Below are positions 16,746-25,815 of a DNA stretch of 64,000 bases, piece by piece. Source of the stretch: an uncultured Oribacterium sp. GTDB taxonomy: Bacteria; Bacillota; Clostridia; Lachnospirales; Lachnospiraceae. The position numbers and the translations under genes were made by a program. Below the pieces are notes generated by a model that searched no databases, had not been told where the DNA came from, and was given only the letters and a program-made list of their open reading frames with translations. Every line of letters starts with the position of its first letter. Within the stretch, counting starts at the first letter, position 1. The DNA lies in contig CAMKKZ010000007.1 in the NCBI GenBank assembly GCA_946413525.1, forward strand, positions 1 to 64,000, given 5' to 3'.

Positions 16746-17444
16746 TTAATTGTTACCATTTTCTTCTGTTCCATCTGTCCCCTCAGATTCTTCCGGGATT
16801 TCCAAGCCGTCTTCTTCCGGAGGCAGGCCCAGGGCTTCCCTCACCTCTTCTTCCACTTCTGATTCCAATTCAGCCTGCATTTCCGCATTCAGTCCGGGAA
16901 GATCTTCAAGCGATTCGAGCCCAAAACGCCTGAGGAACTCCTCGGTGGTGCAAAAAAGAGCAGGCCTGCCCGGAGCGTTCAAACGTCCGGATTCATAGAC
17001 CAGTTCATATTCCACCAGCTTGTTTACCGCATGATCAGATTGAACACCCCTTATCTTTTCTATTTCCGCCTTCGTCACAGGCTGCCTATAGGCGACAATA
17101 GCCAGGGTTTCCAGCACGACATCTGTGAGCACGGGCTTTTTGGGACGTTTGACTACGCGAATCAGGCTTTCAAAAGCTGCCGGATTAGTATACATTTGGT
17201 ATCGTCCGTCCATCTTCCGGATTAAAATGCCGCTGTTCCTTTCCTGATAACGCAAGGATAAACGTTCCAGGGCTTTGTCTGCCAGTTTCACGCCGGCATT
17301 CAATGCGACAGCCAGTTCAGATGGGGAAACTGAACGTCCCATCGTAAAAAGCAGGGCTTCAGCTATATCCTCTTCCCTGCGAAGTTCCGCTTCATGTTCG
17401 GAGTCGATTTCCTGAACAATTGTGTTTTCCTCTCCTGCTTCCAT
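16746..17444 (-). CDS. scpB: Segregation and condensation protein B
   Basis: A 232-residue kleisin-associated winged-helix subunit of the SMC-ScpA-ScpB condensin used in chromosome segregation. The first winged helix is AEALLFTMGRSVSPSELA, and the second has the typical VLETLAIVAYRQPVTKAEIE followed by IRGVQSDHAVNKLVEYELV. A tail rich in Glu (about 195-232) follows. It overlaps the scpA stop by one base (TGATG), so the two are translationally coupled. Confidence 0.96.
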   Translation of the reverse strand: MEAGEENTIVQEIDSEHEAELRREEDIAEALLFTMGRSVSPSELAVALNAGVKLADKALERLSLRYQERNSGILIRKMDGRYQMYTNPAAFESLIRVVKRPKKPVLTDVVLETLAIVAYRQPVTKAEIEKIRGVQSDHAVNKLVEYELVYESGRLNAPGRPALFCTTEEFLRRFGLESLEDLPGLNAEMQAELESEVEEEVREALGLPPEEDGLEIPEESEGTDGTEENGNN

Positions 17445-18244
17445 CAGTCATAATCCTCCAGACCCTGCAGCTCATCCTCGGAGCCATTGTTTCCGTCATC
17501 TACGGATTCTATATCCATATCCGAGAAGGGTTCATCCTGCTGGAGCCTTATTTTTCCCATTTTCATCAGCTCCAAAACGGCCAGGAAACTGACGACTACC
17601 TCCATCTTGGTATGTTTTTTCTGAGAAAGCATACGCCGGAATGTGAATCGTCCATGCTTTCTCGCATAGGAAAGCACATCTTTGATCTTGCCCTGGAGAC
17701 TGATCTTTTCCCGCTGTATGACGCCGAATTTGGATCGGATTTTGTCAATGGAGGCTTCCTTCCTTCTCATGGCATCAATATACAAGGCATGAAGACGCTC
17801 AACCGTCACATTATGAAAGAGCCTGCTCAAGTCCAGGGGAGGAATGTATTTCGCTACTTCCGCAGGTATGTCCTGTTCATGATATAAGAAAAGTGATGCC
17901 CCGTCCTCCAGATCAGAAAGCTCATGGGAAATACATTTATACTTCTTATACTCCAAAAGTCTGGCAACCAGTTCAGCGCGGGGATCTCCCTCCTCCTCTT
18001 CGTCAGTATCTTCCTTTGGAAGAAGCATTTTTGATTTGATCTCCAATAAGGTAGCTGCCATGACAAGAAAATCCGAAATGATTTCCAGGTCTTCTTCTTC
18101 CATTTTATTAACATAATCCAGATATTGCCCGGTTATCTCAGAAATGGGAATATCATAAATATCCAGTTTGTTTTTTTCAATAAGATGAAGAAGCAGGTCA
18201 AGGGGACCTTCAAAATGCTCCAGCCTGTATGTCGGTTTATCCAT
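17444..18244 (-). CDS. scpA: Segregation and condensation protein A
   Basis: A 266-residue kleisin that bridges the SMC heads. The N-terminal HFEGPLDLLLHLIEKNKLDI (about 9-28) is the family signature, followed by DIPISEITGQYLDYV and LVMAATLLEIKSKMLLP. The C-terminal winged helix reads VVSFLAVLELMKMGKIRLQQ. The start ATG overlaps the last bases of the upstream metallophosphoesterase gene, and the stop overlaps scpB, giving a three-gene coupled unit. Confidence 0.96.
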   Translation of the reverse strand: MDKPTYRLEHFEGPLDLLLHLIEKNKLDIYDIPISEITGQYLDYVNKMEEEDLEIISDFLVMAATLLEIKSKMLLPKEDTDEEEEGDPRAELVARLLEYKKYKCISHELSDLEDGASLFLYHEQDIPAEVAKYIPPLDLSRLFHNVTVERLHALYIDAMRRKEASIDKIRSKFGVIQREKISLQGKIKDVLSYARKHGRFTFRRMLSQKKHTKMEVVVSFLAVLELMKMGKIRLQQDEPFSDMDIESVDDGNNGSEDELQGLEDYD

Positions 18245-19382
18245 TTATCGTACCATGCCCGGAAGGAATCAGTTCCACAAGGGAAAGCTCAGGATAATCA
18301 TTTATACGGATATTAATGGAATGAGTGCCAAGTCCCCTGCTGATCAGGGCACTGCCCTTTTTGTAACGAAAGACTCCGGCGCACTCCTTGACAAAAAAAC
18401 GGAATTGAGGTGTCATCAAAGCGCCAATGCCGGGGATTCTTATCGTTCCTCCATGAAAATGCCCGGAAAGCACCAAATCGGCTCCGTTCCGAATGGCTTC
18501 TTTGTAATAAAAAGGGGAATGCAAAAGACATATATTGAATTTTTGCCCATTATTTTTATCCGGAGCAGGTTTTTGCCATTTGTCCATTCCCGAGAAACGG
18601 AGATATTGCCTGTTGTCCAGCGGCTGTTTGTTCTTAAAGAGCAATGATTGATAATAATCAATGGGCAGGCTTACCCCGCTTATGCTTAAGTCAGACAGGC
18701 TGCCGGAAGGGAACACTGTTTCAGAATCCAACAATGTACACCCTTCCAAAGCCTCCATCAGGGAAAAGAAATTATTCTCAGCCCGGGCAGGAACAAGCGA
18801 CTCATCCTTTGACTCGATACCGCTGGCATTTAAATTCCATTTTTGACATGTCAGCGGCAAAAATGATGCATGAAAGGCGTTCCTTTCATGCTTTTTAAAA
18901 AGGGCATTCTTACGTATGCCTGCTTTTTCAAAAAGACGTTCTTCATGATTTCCCAAAGCCGCGTACAGAGGATACTGTTTTTTCAAGGTCTTAATGAGGC
19001 GAATCGTGTTCTCTATGCTGTCCACCGAACGATTGCTATTTTGCCGATTGTTTGAAAAGGATGACGAAATACCTGCTAAAAAGGAATCACACATAAAACG
19101 AAAAGTCGTAAACAAGCCGCGCTTTTTCCTGCAGATGACCATGTCGCCGCCAATTAATACAAAATCCGGAGAAAATTCCCGAATCATTTTGACAAGCTCT
19201 TCATTCCCACGGCCAAACTCCTTCTCATGAAGGTCTGTCAGAAAAGCGAACCGATGAACTCTTCTAATCTTTTTGGAATAAAAAACGTACTTCTCGGCCT
19301 TTAATGTATTTCTTTCATGGTCAGAATGTTTTTTTGTAAAAAAACACAATAACAAAAGGATAATTTTGTATATATTCGACAA
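18237..19382 (-). CDS. Metallophosphoesterase (YkuE-like) carrying a translated palindromic repeat
   Basis: A 381-residue protein with an N-terminal hydrophobic segment (residues 4-16) and a calcineurin-type phosphoesterase domain. Metal ligands are seen in FLTDLHEKEFG (Asp50, His52), VLIGGDMV (Asp80), ALGNHEERL (Asn145, His146) and VLSGHFHGGTIRIPG (about residue 310). Substrate unknown. Residues 164-192 are encoded by a family E palindromic repeat (18808-18892), inserted without breaking the frame after the GNHE helix. A further insert-like stretch (about 84-125) is also longer than in usual relatives. It is the first gene of a unit with scpA and scpB, overlapping scpA by 8 bases. Confidence 0.85.
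   Translation of the reverse strand: MSNIYKIILLLLCFFTKKHSDHERNTLKAEKYVFYSKKIRRVHRFAFLTDLHEKEFGRGNEELVKMIREFSPDFVLIGGDMVICRKKRGLFTTFRFMCDSFLAGISSSFSNNRQNSNRSVDSIENTIRLIKTLKKQYPLYAALGNHEERLFEKAGIRKNALFKKHERNAFHASFLPLTCQKWNLNASGIESKDESLVPARAENNFFSLMEALEGCTLLDSETVFPSGSLSDLSISGVSLPIDYYQSLLFKNKQPLDNRQYLRFSGMDKWQKPAPDKNNGQKFNICLLHSPFYYKEAIRNGADLVLSGHFHGGTIRIPGIGALMTPQFRFFVKECAGVFRYKKGSALISRGLGTHSINIRINDYPELSLVELIPSGHGTING
18808..18892 (-). repeat. Family E palindromic element inside a coding sequence (copy E4)
   Basis: Aligns along its whole length with intergenic copies at 25732, 35836 and 56172. Shared blocks are TTTGACT, GATNCCGC, CATTT.TGAC, CAGCGGCA.AAATGA and the terminal hairpin ATGAAAGGCGTTCCTTTCAT. 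Only one single-base gap is needed against copy E1. On the coding strand it gives the peptide HERNAFHASFLPL...KWNL.ASGIESK. Confidence 0.8.
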
Positions 19383-19394
19383 AAAATGACCTCT

Positions 19395-19423
19395 TTCATG
19401 GCAGCACAGAAATATGTTATAGT
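19395..19423 (+). promoter_or_regulatory. Candidate promoter of the XRE-like gene
   Basis: TTCATG and TATAGT are separated by 17 bases, about 75 bases before the start at 19500. The -35 match is weak. Confidence 0.4.
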
Positions 19424-19499
19424 ATGGCTCGTTTCGACAAACATCATTGTTTCTTTGCGGAAACCCGCGTCTTTGTATCTATTATTGTGAGGAACTAAT

Positions 19500-19724
19500 A
19501 TGATTTCTTATGATCCCTTTTGGAAAATGATTTCCAAATCTGATATTTCCCAATACCGCCTGATACGTTATTATAAGATTTCAGCCAGCCAGATTAGCCG
19601 GCTAAAACATAACCTGCCCGTCTCCACAGAGACAATTCGGCAAATATGCGACATCTTTCAATGTGCCGTAAATGATGTGATGATTTATGTTCCCGAGGAT
19701 AAACAAGGGGAAAGATTGTTTTAA
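19500..19724 (+). CDS. Small Cro/CI-type DNA-binding protein
   Basis: 74 residues forming one helix-turn-helix domain of the XRE type. The HTH is seen as YRLIRYYKISASQISRLKHN (about residues 19-38), followed by VSTETIRQICDIFQCAVNDVM, the usual helix 4-5 of the short YozG-like regulators. There is no additional sensor domain. The ribosome site is GTGAGGAACTAAT. It is transcribed convergent to ftsH and divergent from the metallophosphoesterase gene. Target genes are unknown; it may act on its own promoter or on the adjacent divergent one. Confidence 0.8.
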   Translation: MISYDPFWKMISKSDISQYRLIRYYKISASQISRLKHNLPVSTETIRQICDIFQCAVNDVMIYVPEDKQGERLF

Positions 19725-19738
19725 TTACAAACAAATTT

Positions 19739-21682
19739 CTACGGCTCCTCCGCGCTTTCCTCAAAAAATTTGGCGGCATGCTCTTCTTCCACTTCTTTCA
19801 GGATACGCATGAATTCCTTCCCGGTAATCGTTTCCCGCTTAATCAGAAATTCCGCAATCCTATCCAATGCGAAACGATGTTCCTTGAGTATCCTTTTTGC
19901 CTCCTCATAGCATTCTTTGAGAAGCTTCATCACCTCCTGGTCTACCTCCGTGGCCGTGTCATCCCCACAATTCATAACGGTCCTTCCGGAAAGATACATA
20001 CTCTCCTGGGTTGCCAGTCCCATCAGACCAAACTTATCCGACATGCCATACTGTGTCACCATGGAACGGGCAAGCTTTGTGGCCTTTTCGATATCATTGG
20101 CGGCTCCTGTTGTTACGGTATCAAAAACAATTTCCTCGGCAGCCCGTCCGGCAAGATATCCAACAAGCATGGCATACAGCTCCGCTTTTGTATTCAGATA
20201 TTTCTCCTCCTCGGGAACCTGCATGACATATCCAAGAGCGCCTAATGTCCTGGGAACAATAGTTATCTTTTGTACAGGCTCCGAATCCTTTTGAATTGCG
20301 GAAACAAGCGCGTGGCCAACCTCATGATATGAAACAATTTTCCTCTCCTGACTTGAAAGAATACGGTCCTTTTTTTCCTTGCCGACCAAAACCACCTCGA
20401 CCGCTTCAAACAAATCCGATTGAGATACTTTGCTCCTTCCATGTTTGACTGCGTTAATGGCCGATTCATTCATCATATTGGCGAGATCCGCCCCGACTGC
20501 GCCGCTGGTTGCTAAAGCGATTTCATCAAAGTCAACGGATTCGTCCAACTGGATGTCTTTGGCATGAACTTTCAGTATATTTACCCTGCCCTTAAGATCC
20601 GGTTTTTCCACAACGATGCGCCGATCAAACCTGCCTGGCCGGAGAAGGGCCGGATCCAGTATTTCAGGACGGTTTGTAGCCCCCATGACCATTATGCCTT
20701 TTCCCGGATCAAAACCATCCATTTCGGACAATAATTGATTCAAGGTCTGTTCCCGTTCATCATTGCCCCCATAACGGGTATCCCGTGTTTTCCCAATCGC
20801 GTCTATTTCATCAATAAAGATGATGCAGGGGGCTGTAGATGCGGCCTGCCTGAAAAGATCGCGCACACGGCTGGCGCCCACGCCAACGAACATTTCTACA
20901 AAATCAGATCCAGATAAGGAGTAGAACGGAACCTGCGCCTCACCGGCCACTGCCTTGGCCAGAAGTGTCTTGCCGGTACCCGGAGGGCCAACCAATAACG
21001 CCCCTTTCGGAAGCTTGGCGCCTATCATGGTATATTTAGCGGGATTATGAAGGAAATCAACAATTTCAACAAGGCTTTCTTTTGCCTCATCCTCCCCTGC
21101 CACGTCTTTAAAGGTGACGCCGGTCTCCTTTTGCATATACATCTTGGCCGTTGATTTCCCAACGCCCATGATTCCTCCCGCCCCGGAACCCATACGCCGC
21201 ATGGTCATATTCATTATAAAGAAAATCAGGACAAACGGCAGGACAAGCCCTATGATGGTTTCCATGATAAACGCGGAATTATCCGGCTTTTTCCTGTATA
21301 TTTCAACGCTATGCCGGTAAAGCCTGTCGACCAAAGAGGGCGCGTCCGCTTGAACTGGAATTACATAGTAATTCATAAAGCCCTGGCTAAGCAGTTGCTC
21401 ATATTGTGCCTGGACATCCGCAGGAGACTGGGTGACAAAGCTTGTCTTTAAAAACACATCAATCTGATTGTCACCCCATTCAACCCTTACAATTTGATTG
21501 TTATCAACCATAGACAGGAATTCACTATAGGATAGCTCCTGGCTGGTTCCCGTAGTAAAAAACTGTCTCACCATTGTATATATAAAGAAGGTGACAACAG
21601 CAGCTATGATCAGAATCAGGAAAGTCTGTCCCGAATTGCGAAACTGCCCATTGTTGAGATTACGATTTTCATTGCTATTCAT
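19739..21682 (-). CDS. ftsH: ATP-dependent zinc metalloprotease FtsH
   Basis: A 647-residue membrane-bound AAA+ protease for quality control. The N-terminal transmembrane segment (about 19-38) and a second near 150-170 flank an extracellular domain. The Walker A motif is [13 protein letters not shown], Walker [12 protein letters not shown], the second region of homology [20 protein letters not shown], and the zinc site HEVGHAL. Length is normal. Two nearly identical family A repeats lie directly before the ribosome site. In many Firmicutes ftsH follows tilS-hpt, which is not the case here; the next upstream gene is the DUF1015 gene. Confidence 0.97.
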   Translation of the reverse strand: MNSNENRNLNNGQFRNSGQTFLILIIAAVVTFFIYTMVRQFFTTGTSQELSYSEFLSMVDNNQIVRVEWGDNQIDVFLKTSFVTQSPADVQAQYEQLLSQGFMNYYVIPVQADAPSLVDRLYRHSVEIYRKKPDNSAFIMETIIGLVLPFVLIFFIMNMTMRRMGSGAGGIMGVGKSTAKMYMQKETGVTFKDVAGEDEAKESLVEIVDFLHNPAKYTMIGAKLPKGALLVGPPGTGKTLLAKAVAGEAQVPFYSLSGSDFVEMFVGVGASRVRDLFRQAASTAPCIIFIDEIDAIGKTRDTRYGGNDEREQTLNQLLSEMDGFDPGKGIMVMGATNRPEILDPALLRPGRFDRRIVVEKPDLKGRVNILKVHAKDIQLDESVDFDEIALATSGAVGADLANMMNESAINAVKHGRSKVSQSDLFEAVEVVLVGKEKKDRILSSQERKIVSYHEVGHALVSAIQKDSEPVQKITIVPRTLGALGYVMQVPEEEKYLNTKAELYAMLVGYLAGRAAEEIVFDTVTTGAANDIEKATKLARSMVTQYGMSDKFGLMGLATQESMYLSGRTVMNCGDDTATEVDQEVMKLLKECYEEAKRILKEHRFALDRIAEFLIKRETITGKEFMRILKEVEEEHAAKFFEESAEEP

Positions 21683-21697
21683 TCATTGCTCTCCTAT

Positions 21698-21833
21698 TGC
21701 AATGGGGGTTCTGTTCACTCCACGCTCCAGCAGGCAGACATGGTATCGCGTCCGCAAGGCTGCTCTGCTGCAATGGGGGTTCTGTTCACTCCACGCTCCA
21801 GCAGGCAGACATGGTATCGTGTCCGCAAGGCTG
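21698..21833 (-). repeat. Family A-type leader repeats upstream of ftsH, near-identical tandem pair
   Basis: Units 21698-21762 and 21769-21833 are 65 bases each with one base difference (GCGTCCG against GTGTCCG), at a 71-base period. They hold GCAATGGGGG, CTCCACGC, AGCAGGCAGACATGGTATCG and TCCGCAAGGCTG. They are more diverged from the other family A copies but have the same position, period and GGTATCG block. Confidence 0.8.
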
Positions 21834-21839
21834 AAAAAC

Positions 21840-23129
21840 TCATTCTTCAATTTCATGAATAAATATACCGCTTCGAAGCTTGGGTTCAAACCAGGTGGAT
21901 TTTGGAGGCATCAGAAGACCGGCATCAGCCGTAGCCAATAATTCCGTTATGGAAGTGGGGAACATGGCAAACGCGACAGCATTTCCTTCTGCTCTTCCGT
22001 CACCGGATAATTCATCGACCCTTTTGGAGAGCGAAGAAAGACCCCGTATTCCACCTGAAAACTCAATTCTACTGTCTTTCCTGGGATTTTCAATCCCAAG
22101 AATCGGCTCAAGAACCTCGTCCTGGAGAAGGGAAACATCCAGCTCTGAAACGGGGTTCCCTGAACGAGAACGTACCAGCTCTTCCCTTGCCTTGAGAAGG
22201 TACCAGGCATTTTTCTTTTGCCCTTGAGACGACAGATACATGCTGATTTCCCCCTTGTTCCGGGGAGCCGTTTCCTCCGGAAGTTCATGGACGTAAAACG
22301 ATTCGCGCAGCCTGGAAAGGAAAGTCTCCGGTGTCAGGCCATTCAGGTCTTTAACAATGCGGTTATATGGAAGGATTTTCAATTCTGTATCCGGAAAAAG
22401 AACGGACAGGAAAAAATTAAACTCTTCATTTCCTGTAAAGTCCGGCTTCGAAGCGCGCCTTTTCAGTCCTACTTTTACGGCGGAAGCCGCCCTGTGATGT
22501 CCGTCCGCAATATAGGTGGCAGGGACATGTGAGAACAGGTCTTCCAGACGGCTTACTTTTTCACTGCTGCTCACCCTCCAAACCCTGTGCGAAATGCCGT
22601 CATCGGAAAGAAAATCATATAGCGGCTGTTCCTTTTTGATTTCATCAATCAGGCAACTGATTTCTTCCACCCTGCGATAAGCAAGAAATATAGGACCGGT
22701 TTGGGCAGAACATACATCGACATGCCGTATACGATCCATTTCCTTATCCTCAGTCGTATTTTCATGGCGCTTCACAACGCCGGAAAGATAGTCATCTATG
22801 GCTGACAGAGCCACAAGTCCTGTCTGCCCGCGCCCATCCATAGTCAGTTCATATACATAAAAACAGGGCATTTCCTCCCGTTCGAATATACCCTTCTTCA
22901 ATTCCATGCGCAGCATGTCCCTCGCCTTTTGATATGTTTCTGTTGCGTAGATGTCCTGCCCTTCCGGAAACTGAGTTTCCGGCCTGTCTATGTTCAGGAA
23001 CGAAAGGGGTTTTCCACTAACCGCTTTCCTTGCTTCCTCCCTGGAATATACGTCATAGGGAAGTGCTGCCACATCCTTCACATGGACGACATTTGGGCGT
23101 ACAGCCCTGAAAGCCTTGATTATTGCCAT
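21840..23129 (-). CDS. DUF1015-family protein
   Basis: 429 residues of a widespread but uncharacterised family often found beside serine biosynthesis genes, as here (serC-serA precede it). Recognisable segments are FRAVRPNVVHVKDVAALPYD at the N-terminus, INRPET-type FLNIDRPE, YIADGHHRAASA (about residues 215-226, strongly conserved and possibly catalytic or metal-binding), and DVSLLQDEVLEPILGI near the end. There are no membrane segments. The ribosome site is AAAGGAGTTTT. The biochemical role is not established; a link to serine or one-carbon metabolism is only suggested by context. Confidence 0.88.
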   Translation of the reverse strand: MAIIKAFRAVRPNVVHVKDVAALPYDVYSREEARKAVSGKPLSFLNIDRPETQFPEGQDIYATETYQKARDMLRMELKKGIFEREEMPCFYVYELTMDGRGQTGLVALSAIDDYLSGVVKRHENTTEDKEMDRIRHVDVCSAQTGPIFLAYRRVEEISCLIDEIKKEQPLYDFLSDDGISHRVWRVSSSEKVSRLEDLFSHVPATYIADGHHRAASAVKVGLKRRASKPDFTGNEEFNFFLSVLFPDTELKILPYNRIVKDLNGLTPETFLSRLRESFYVHELPEETAPRNKGEISMYLSSQGQKKNAWYLLKAREELVRSRSGNPVSELDVSLLQDEVLEPILGIENPRKDSRIEFSGGIRGLSSLSKRVDELSGDGRAEGNAVAFAMFPTSITELLATADAGLLMPPKSTWFEPKLRSGIFIHEIEE

Positions 23130-23200
23130 AAAACTCCTTTATCAGATACCTGAATAATTACCATAATCTATTCTTAAAGCAAATCTATTCTTAAAGCATT

Positions 23201-23290
23201 CAAGAGCGAAATGGTTTGCCACTTCGCTCTTGAGAAAACGCGCCGGTGTTAATTGCTGTCATGAAGCAAATATGGTGCTGAATAGTTAAC
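23201..23290 (-). repeat. Family A-like hairpin and family D end between serA and the DUF1015 gene
   Basis: CAAGAGCGAAATGG-TTTG-CCACTTCGCTCTTG (23201-23233, in two arms) has the ATGG/CCAC apex of the ptsH copy. It is followed by a diverged GCGCCGGTGTTAATTGC block. The last 17 bases, GGTGCTGAATAGTTAAC, match the border of family D. The hairpin points in the sense of the DUF1015 gene. Confidence 0.55.
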
Positions 23291-23291
23291 T

Positions 23292-24461
23292 TTATTTCAC
23301 TTTTCGAACACGAAGCATGCCGTCAACCTGCTGTAAATTGCGGAATCCTTCCTCAGTCAGGTGCCTGTCAATATCCATCAATGTGTATGCATAGGCCCCT
23401 TTGGACTTATTCTGCATATTTTCTATGTTAATATTCGCGTCACCAAGCGCTACGGTTATCATCCTCAACATGTTCGGAATATTTCTGTGCAAAATGGAGA
23501 TACGTCCGTTGGACTGGCAGATGCCACCATCCAAATCGGGGAAATTCACCGAATTCCTGATATTCCCGTTATCCAGATAGTCCTGAAGCTCTTCTACCGC
23601 CATTACAGCGCAATTATCCTCCGCTTCCTCAGTAGACGCGCCAAGATGAGGAAGTACGATGGCGCCTGGCATGTTCGCGCTCTTTGGATTGGGGAAGTCA
23701 CTGATATAAACACTGACCTTCCCTGATGAAAGGGCCTGGTTCATATCATCATCATTTACCAGAACATCCCGGGCAAAGTTCAATATTTTGACACCGTCCC
23801 GCATTCTTTGGAAAGCTTCCTTATTGAGCATACCCTTTGTGGAATCCATTGCGGGCACATGAATAGTAATAAATTCACATTTTCTGTAAATTTCATCCAC
23901 TACTGAGGCATGATGGACTTTTTGAGAAAGATTCCAGGCCGAATTGACTGAAAGATAGGGGTCATACCCATAGACATCCATCCCAAGGGAAACGGCGGCA
24001 TTTGCAACGAGCACGCCAATAGCTCCCAGCCCGATTACGCCGATGGTCTTGCCCATTACCTCAATACCGGAGAAATTCTTTTTGGCTTTCTCCGCGTTCT
24101 TTTTGATTTCCGGATCTGACGCATTTTCACGAATCCAGTTCGCGCCTCCAATAATATCCCGGCTCGCAAGCATCAGGCCGGCCAGAACCAGTTCCTTCAC
24201 GGCATTCGCGTTCGCGCCAGGTGTATTAAATACCACAATGCCCTGTTCCGCGCACAAGTCCAGCGGAATATTATTAACTCCGGCTCCGGCACGGGCAATC
24301 GCCCGAAGGGAGGAAGGAAAAGCCATGTCATGCATATCAGCAGATCTGACAAGCACGCCAGCGGCATTGTCAATTTTGTCTACAAGCGTGTACCCCTTCC
24401 GAAAGCGTCCGGTACCCACCCTGCTTATATTATTCAGGCAAAAGATATCCCTGTCCTTCAT
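23292..24461 (-). CDS. serA: D-3-phosphoglycerate dehydrogenase
   Basis: 389 residues, first step of serine synthesis (3-phosphoglycerate to 3-phosphohydroxypyruvate with NAD). The Rossmann motif is TIGVIGLGAIGVLVA. Catalytic Arg lies in ARAGAGVNNIP or LNFARDVLV, and His in LPHLGASTEEAEDN. A C-terminal ACT domain (about 315-389) contains NIPNMLRMITVALGDANINI and suggests serine feedback. It is the short type, without the long intervening domain. The start overlaps the serC stop (ATGA), so serC and serA are one transcription and translation unit. Confidence 0.94.
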   Translation of the reverse strand: MKDRDIFCLNNISRVGTGRFRKGYTLVDKIDNAAGVLVRSADMHDMAFPSSLRAIARAGAGVNNIPLDLCAEQGIVVFNTPGANANAVKELVLAGLMLASRDIIGGANWIRENASDPEIKKNAEKAKKNFSGIEVMGKTIGVIGLGAIGVLVANAAVSLGMDVYGYDPYLSVNSAWNLSQKVHHASVVDEIYRKCEFITIHVPAMDSTKGMLNKEAFQRMRDGVKILNFARDVLVNDDDMNQALSSGKVSVYISDFPNPKSANMPGAIVLPHLGASTEEAEDNCAVMAVEELQDYLDNGNIRNSVNFPDLDGGICQSNGRISILHRNIPNMLRMITVALGDANINIENMQNKSKGAYAYTLMDIDRHLTEEGFRNLQQVDGMLRVRKVK

Positions 24462-25540
24462 GCGTTCTCCTTCTCAAAATCAGACATAAATTCCACAAGC
24501 TTCTCAACGCCCTCGTAAGGCATCGCGTTATAAATGGAAGCCCTCATTCCCCCAACCGTTCTGTGACCCTTCAGATTCTTGAAGCCCGCCTCAGATGCCT
24601 GAGAAATGAATTTCTTGTCAAGTTCTTCATTGCCTGTCACGAAAGGCACATTCATAAGAGAGCGATCTTTTTTCTCAACTGTCCCCTTGAAAAGCCTGGA
24701 ATCATCAAGGAATTTGTATAGAAGGCTCGCTTTCTTTTCATTCCTTTTCTGCATTTCGGCAAGGCCGCCCATTTCCTTCAGCCATTTAAAGACAAGTCCG
24801 CAAATATAGATATTATAGCAGGGAGGCGTATTGTAAAGCGATCCATGGTCTGCATGTGTCTTATATTTAAGCATGGTGGGCGTAAAGGGAAGTACATCCT
24901 CGCGAATCAGATCCTCCCGGATAATGACGATGGTCACTCCCGCTGGACCTACATTTTTCTGCACGCCCCCCCAGAGTATGCCGTACTTTTTCACATCCAT
25001 CGGTTGAGAAAGAAACATGGAGGAAATATCTGAAACAAGGTCTTTCCCCTTTGTATTTGGAAGGTTCCAGATCGTTGTTCCATAAATCGTGTTGTTCTGG
25101 CAAATATAAACATAATCCGCGTCTTCCGAAACAGGAAGATCGGACAAATCAGGGATATAGGAAAAGGTCTTGTCCTGCGAACTGGCAATTATGTTAACTT
25201 TTCCATAAATTTCCGCTTCTTTTGCCGCTTTTTTTGACCATTGGCCGGTAAGGATATAGTCCGCAACCTTGTTTTTCATCAGATTCATTGGCACCATCGC
25301 GAACTGGGTATTCCCTCCGCCCTGAAGAAAAAGGACCTTGTAATTAGACGGAATGTCCATCAGCTCACGCAAATCCGCCTCCGCACAATCAAGAATATCC
25401 GTGAAATCCTTGGAACGGTGTGACATTTCCATGACAGACATGCCGGAGGAACCATACTCCAGCATCTCATCCCTGGCGGTTGCCAATACTTCTTCCGGCA
25501 ATACGGCCGGCCCTGCGCTGAAATTATAAACTCGACTCAT
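24458..25540 (-). CDS. serC: Phosphoserine aminotransferase
   Basis: 360 residues, a PLP enzyme making phosphoserine from phosphohydroxypyruvate and glutamate. The N-terminal RVYNFSAGPAVLPEEVL is diagnostic. The PLP lysine is in GILWGGVQKNVGPAGV, with FLQGGGNTQFAM and HADHGSLYNTPPCYNIY also conserved. GHRTVGGMRASIYNAMP closes the enzyme. The start is set at 25540 because GGGGAAGGGAAAA precedes ATGAGTCG; this gives the standard length. No serB is seen in the window. Confidence 0.96.
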   Translation of the reverse strand: MSRVYNFSAGPAVLPEEVLATARDEMLEYGSSGMSVMEMSHRSKDFTDILDCAEADLRELMDIPSNYKVLFLQGGGNTQFAMVPMNLMKNKVADYILTGQWSKKAAKEAEIYGKVNIIASSQDKTFSYIPDLSDLPVSEDADYVYICQNNTIYGTTIWNLPNTKGKDLVSDISSMFLSQPMDVKKYGILWGGVQKNVGPAGVTIVIIREDLIREDVLPFTPTMLKYKTHADHGSLYNTPPCYNIYICGLVFKWLKEMGGLAEMQKRNEKKASLLYKFLDDSRLFKGTVEKKDRSLMNVPFVTGNEELDKKFISQASEAGFKNLKGHRTVGGMRASIYNAMPYEGVEKLVEFMSDFEKENA

Positions 25541-25721
25541 TTTTCCCTTCCCCAAGATAAACATCAATCCAATATGGAAACCATTCAGAATCCTCTGGTT
25601 TCCAAAAAACATATTTCCGCGGTTCAGAGGAACAGCAGTTATAACCGCAGAAACGAGGACAATTATAACACCATCTCAAAATATACTCAAGAGTTAAAGA
25701 AAAAGACCGCCCGCCATTAAG

Positions 25722-25815
25722 CCTTTCATACTTTGACTTGATGCCGCAGGCGTTGAGTCCCATTTGTGACGCGCCAGCGGCACAAATGAAGTATGAAAAG
25801 CTTGCTTTTCATACT
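25722..25815 (+). repeat. Family E palindromic element (copy E1)
   Basis: The outer CTTTCATACTTTGACTT is followed by GATGCCGCAGGCGTTGAG, CATTTGTG...CACAAATG, and the terminal hairpin AGTATGAAAAGC/GCTTTTCATACT. It lies immediately after the stop codon of the coiled-coil membrane protein, whose TGA shares its edge. Confidence 0.85.
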
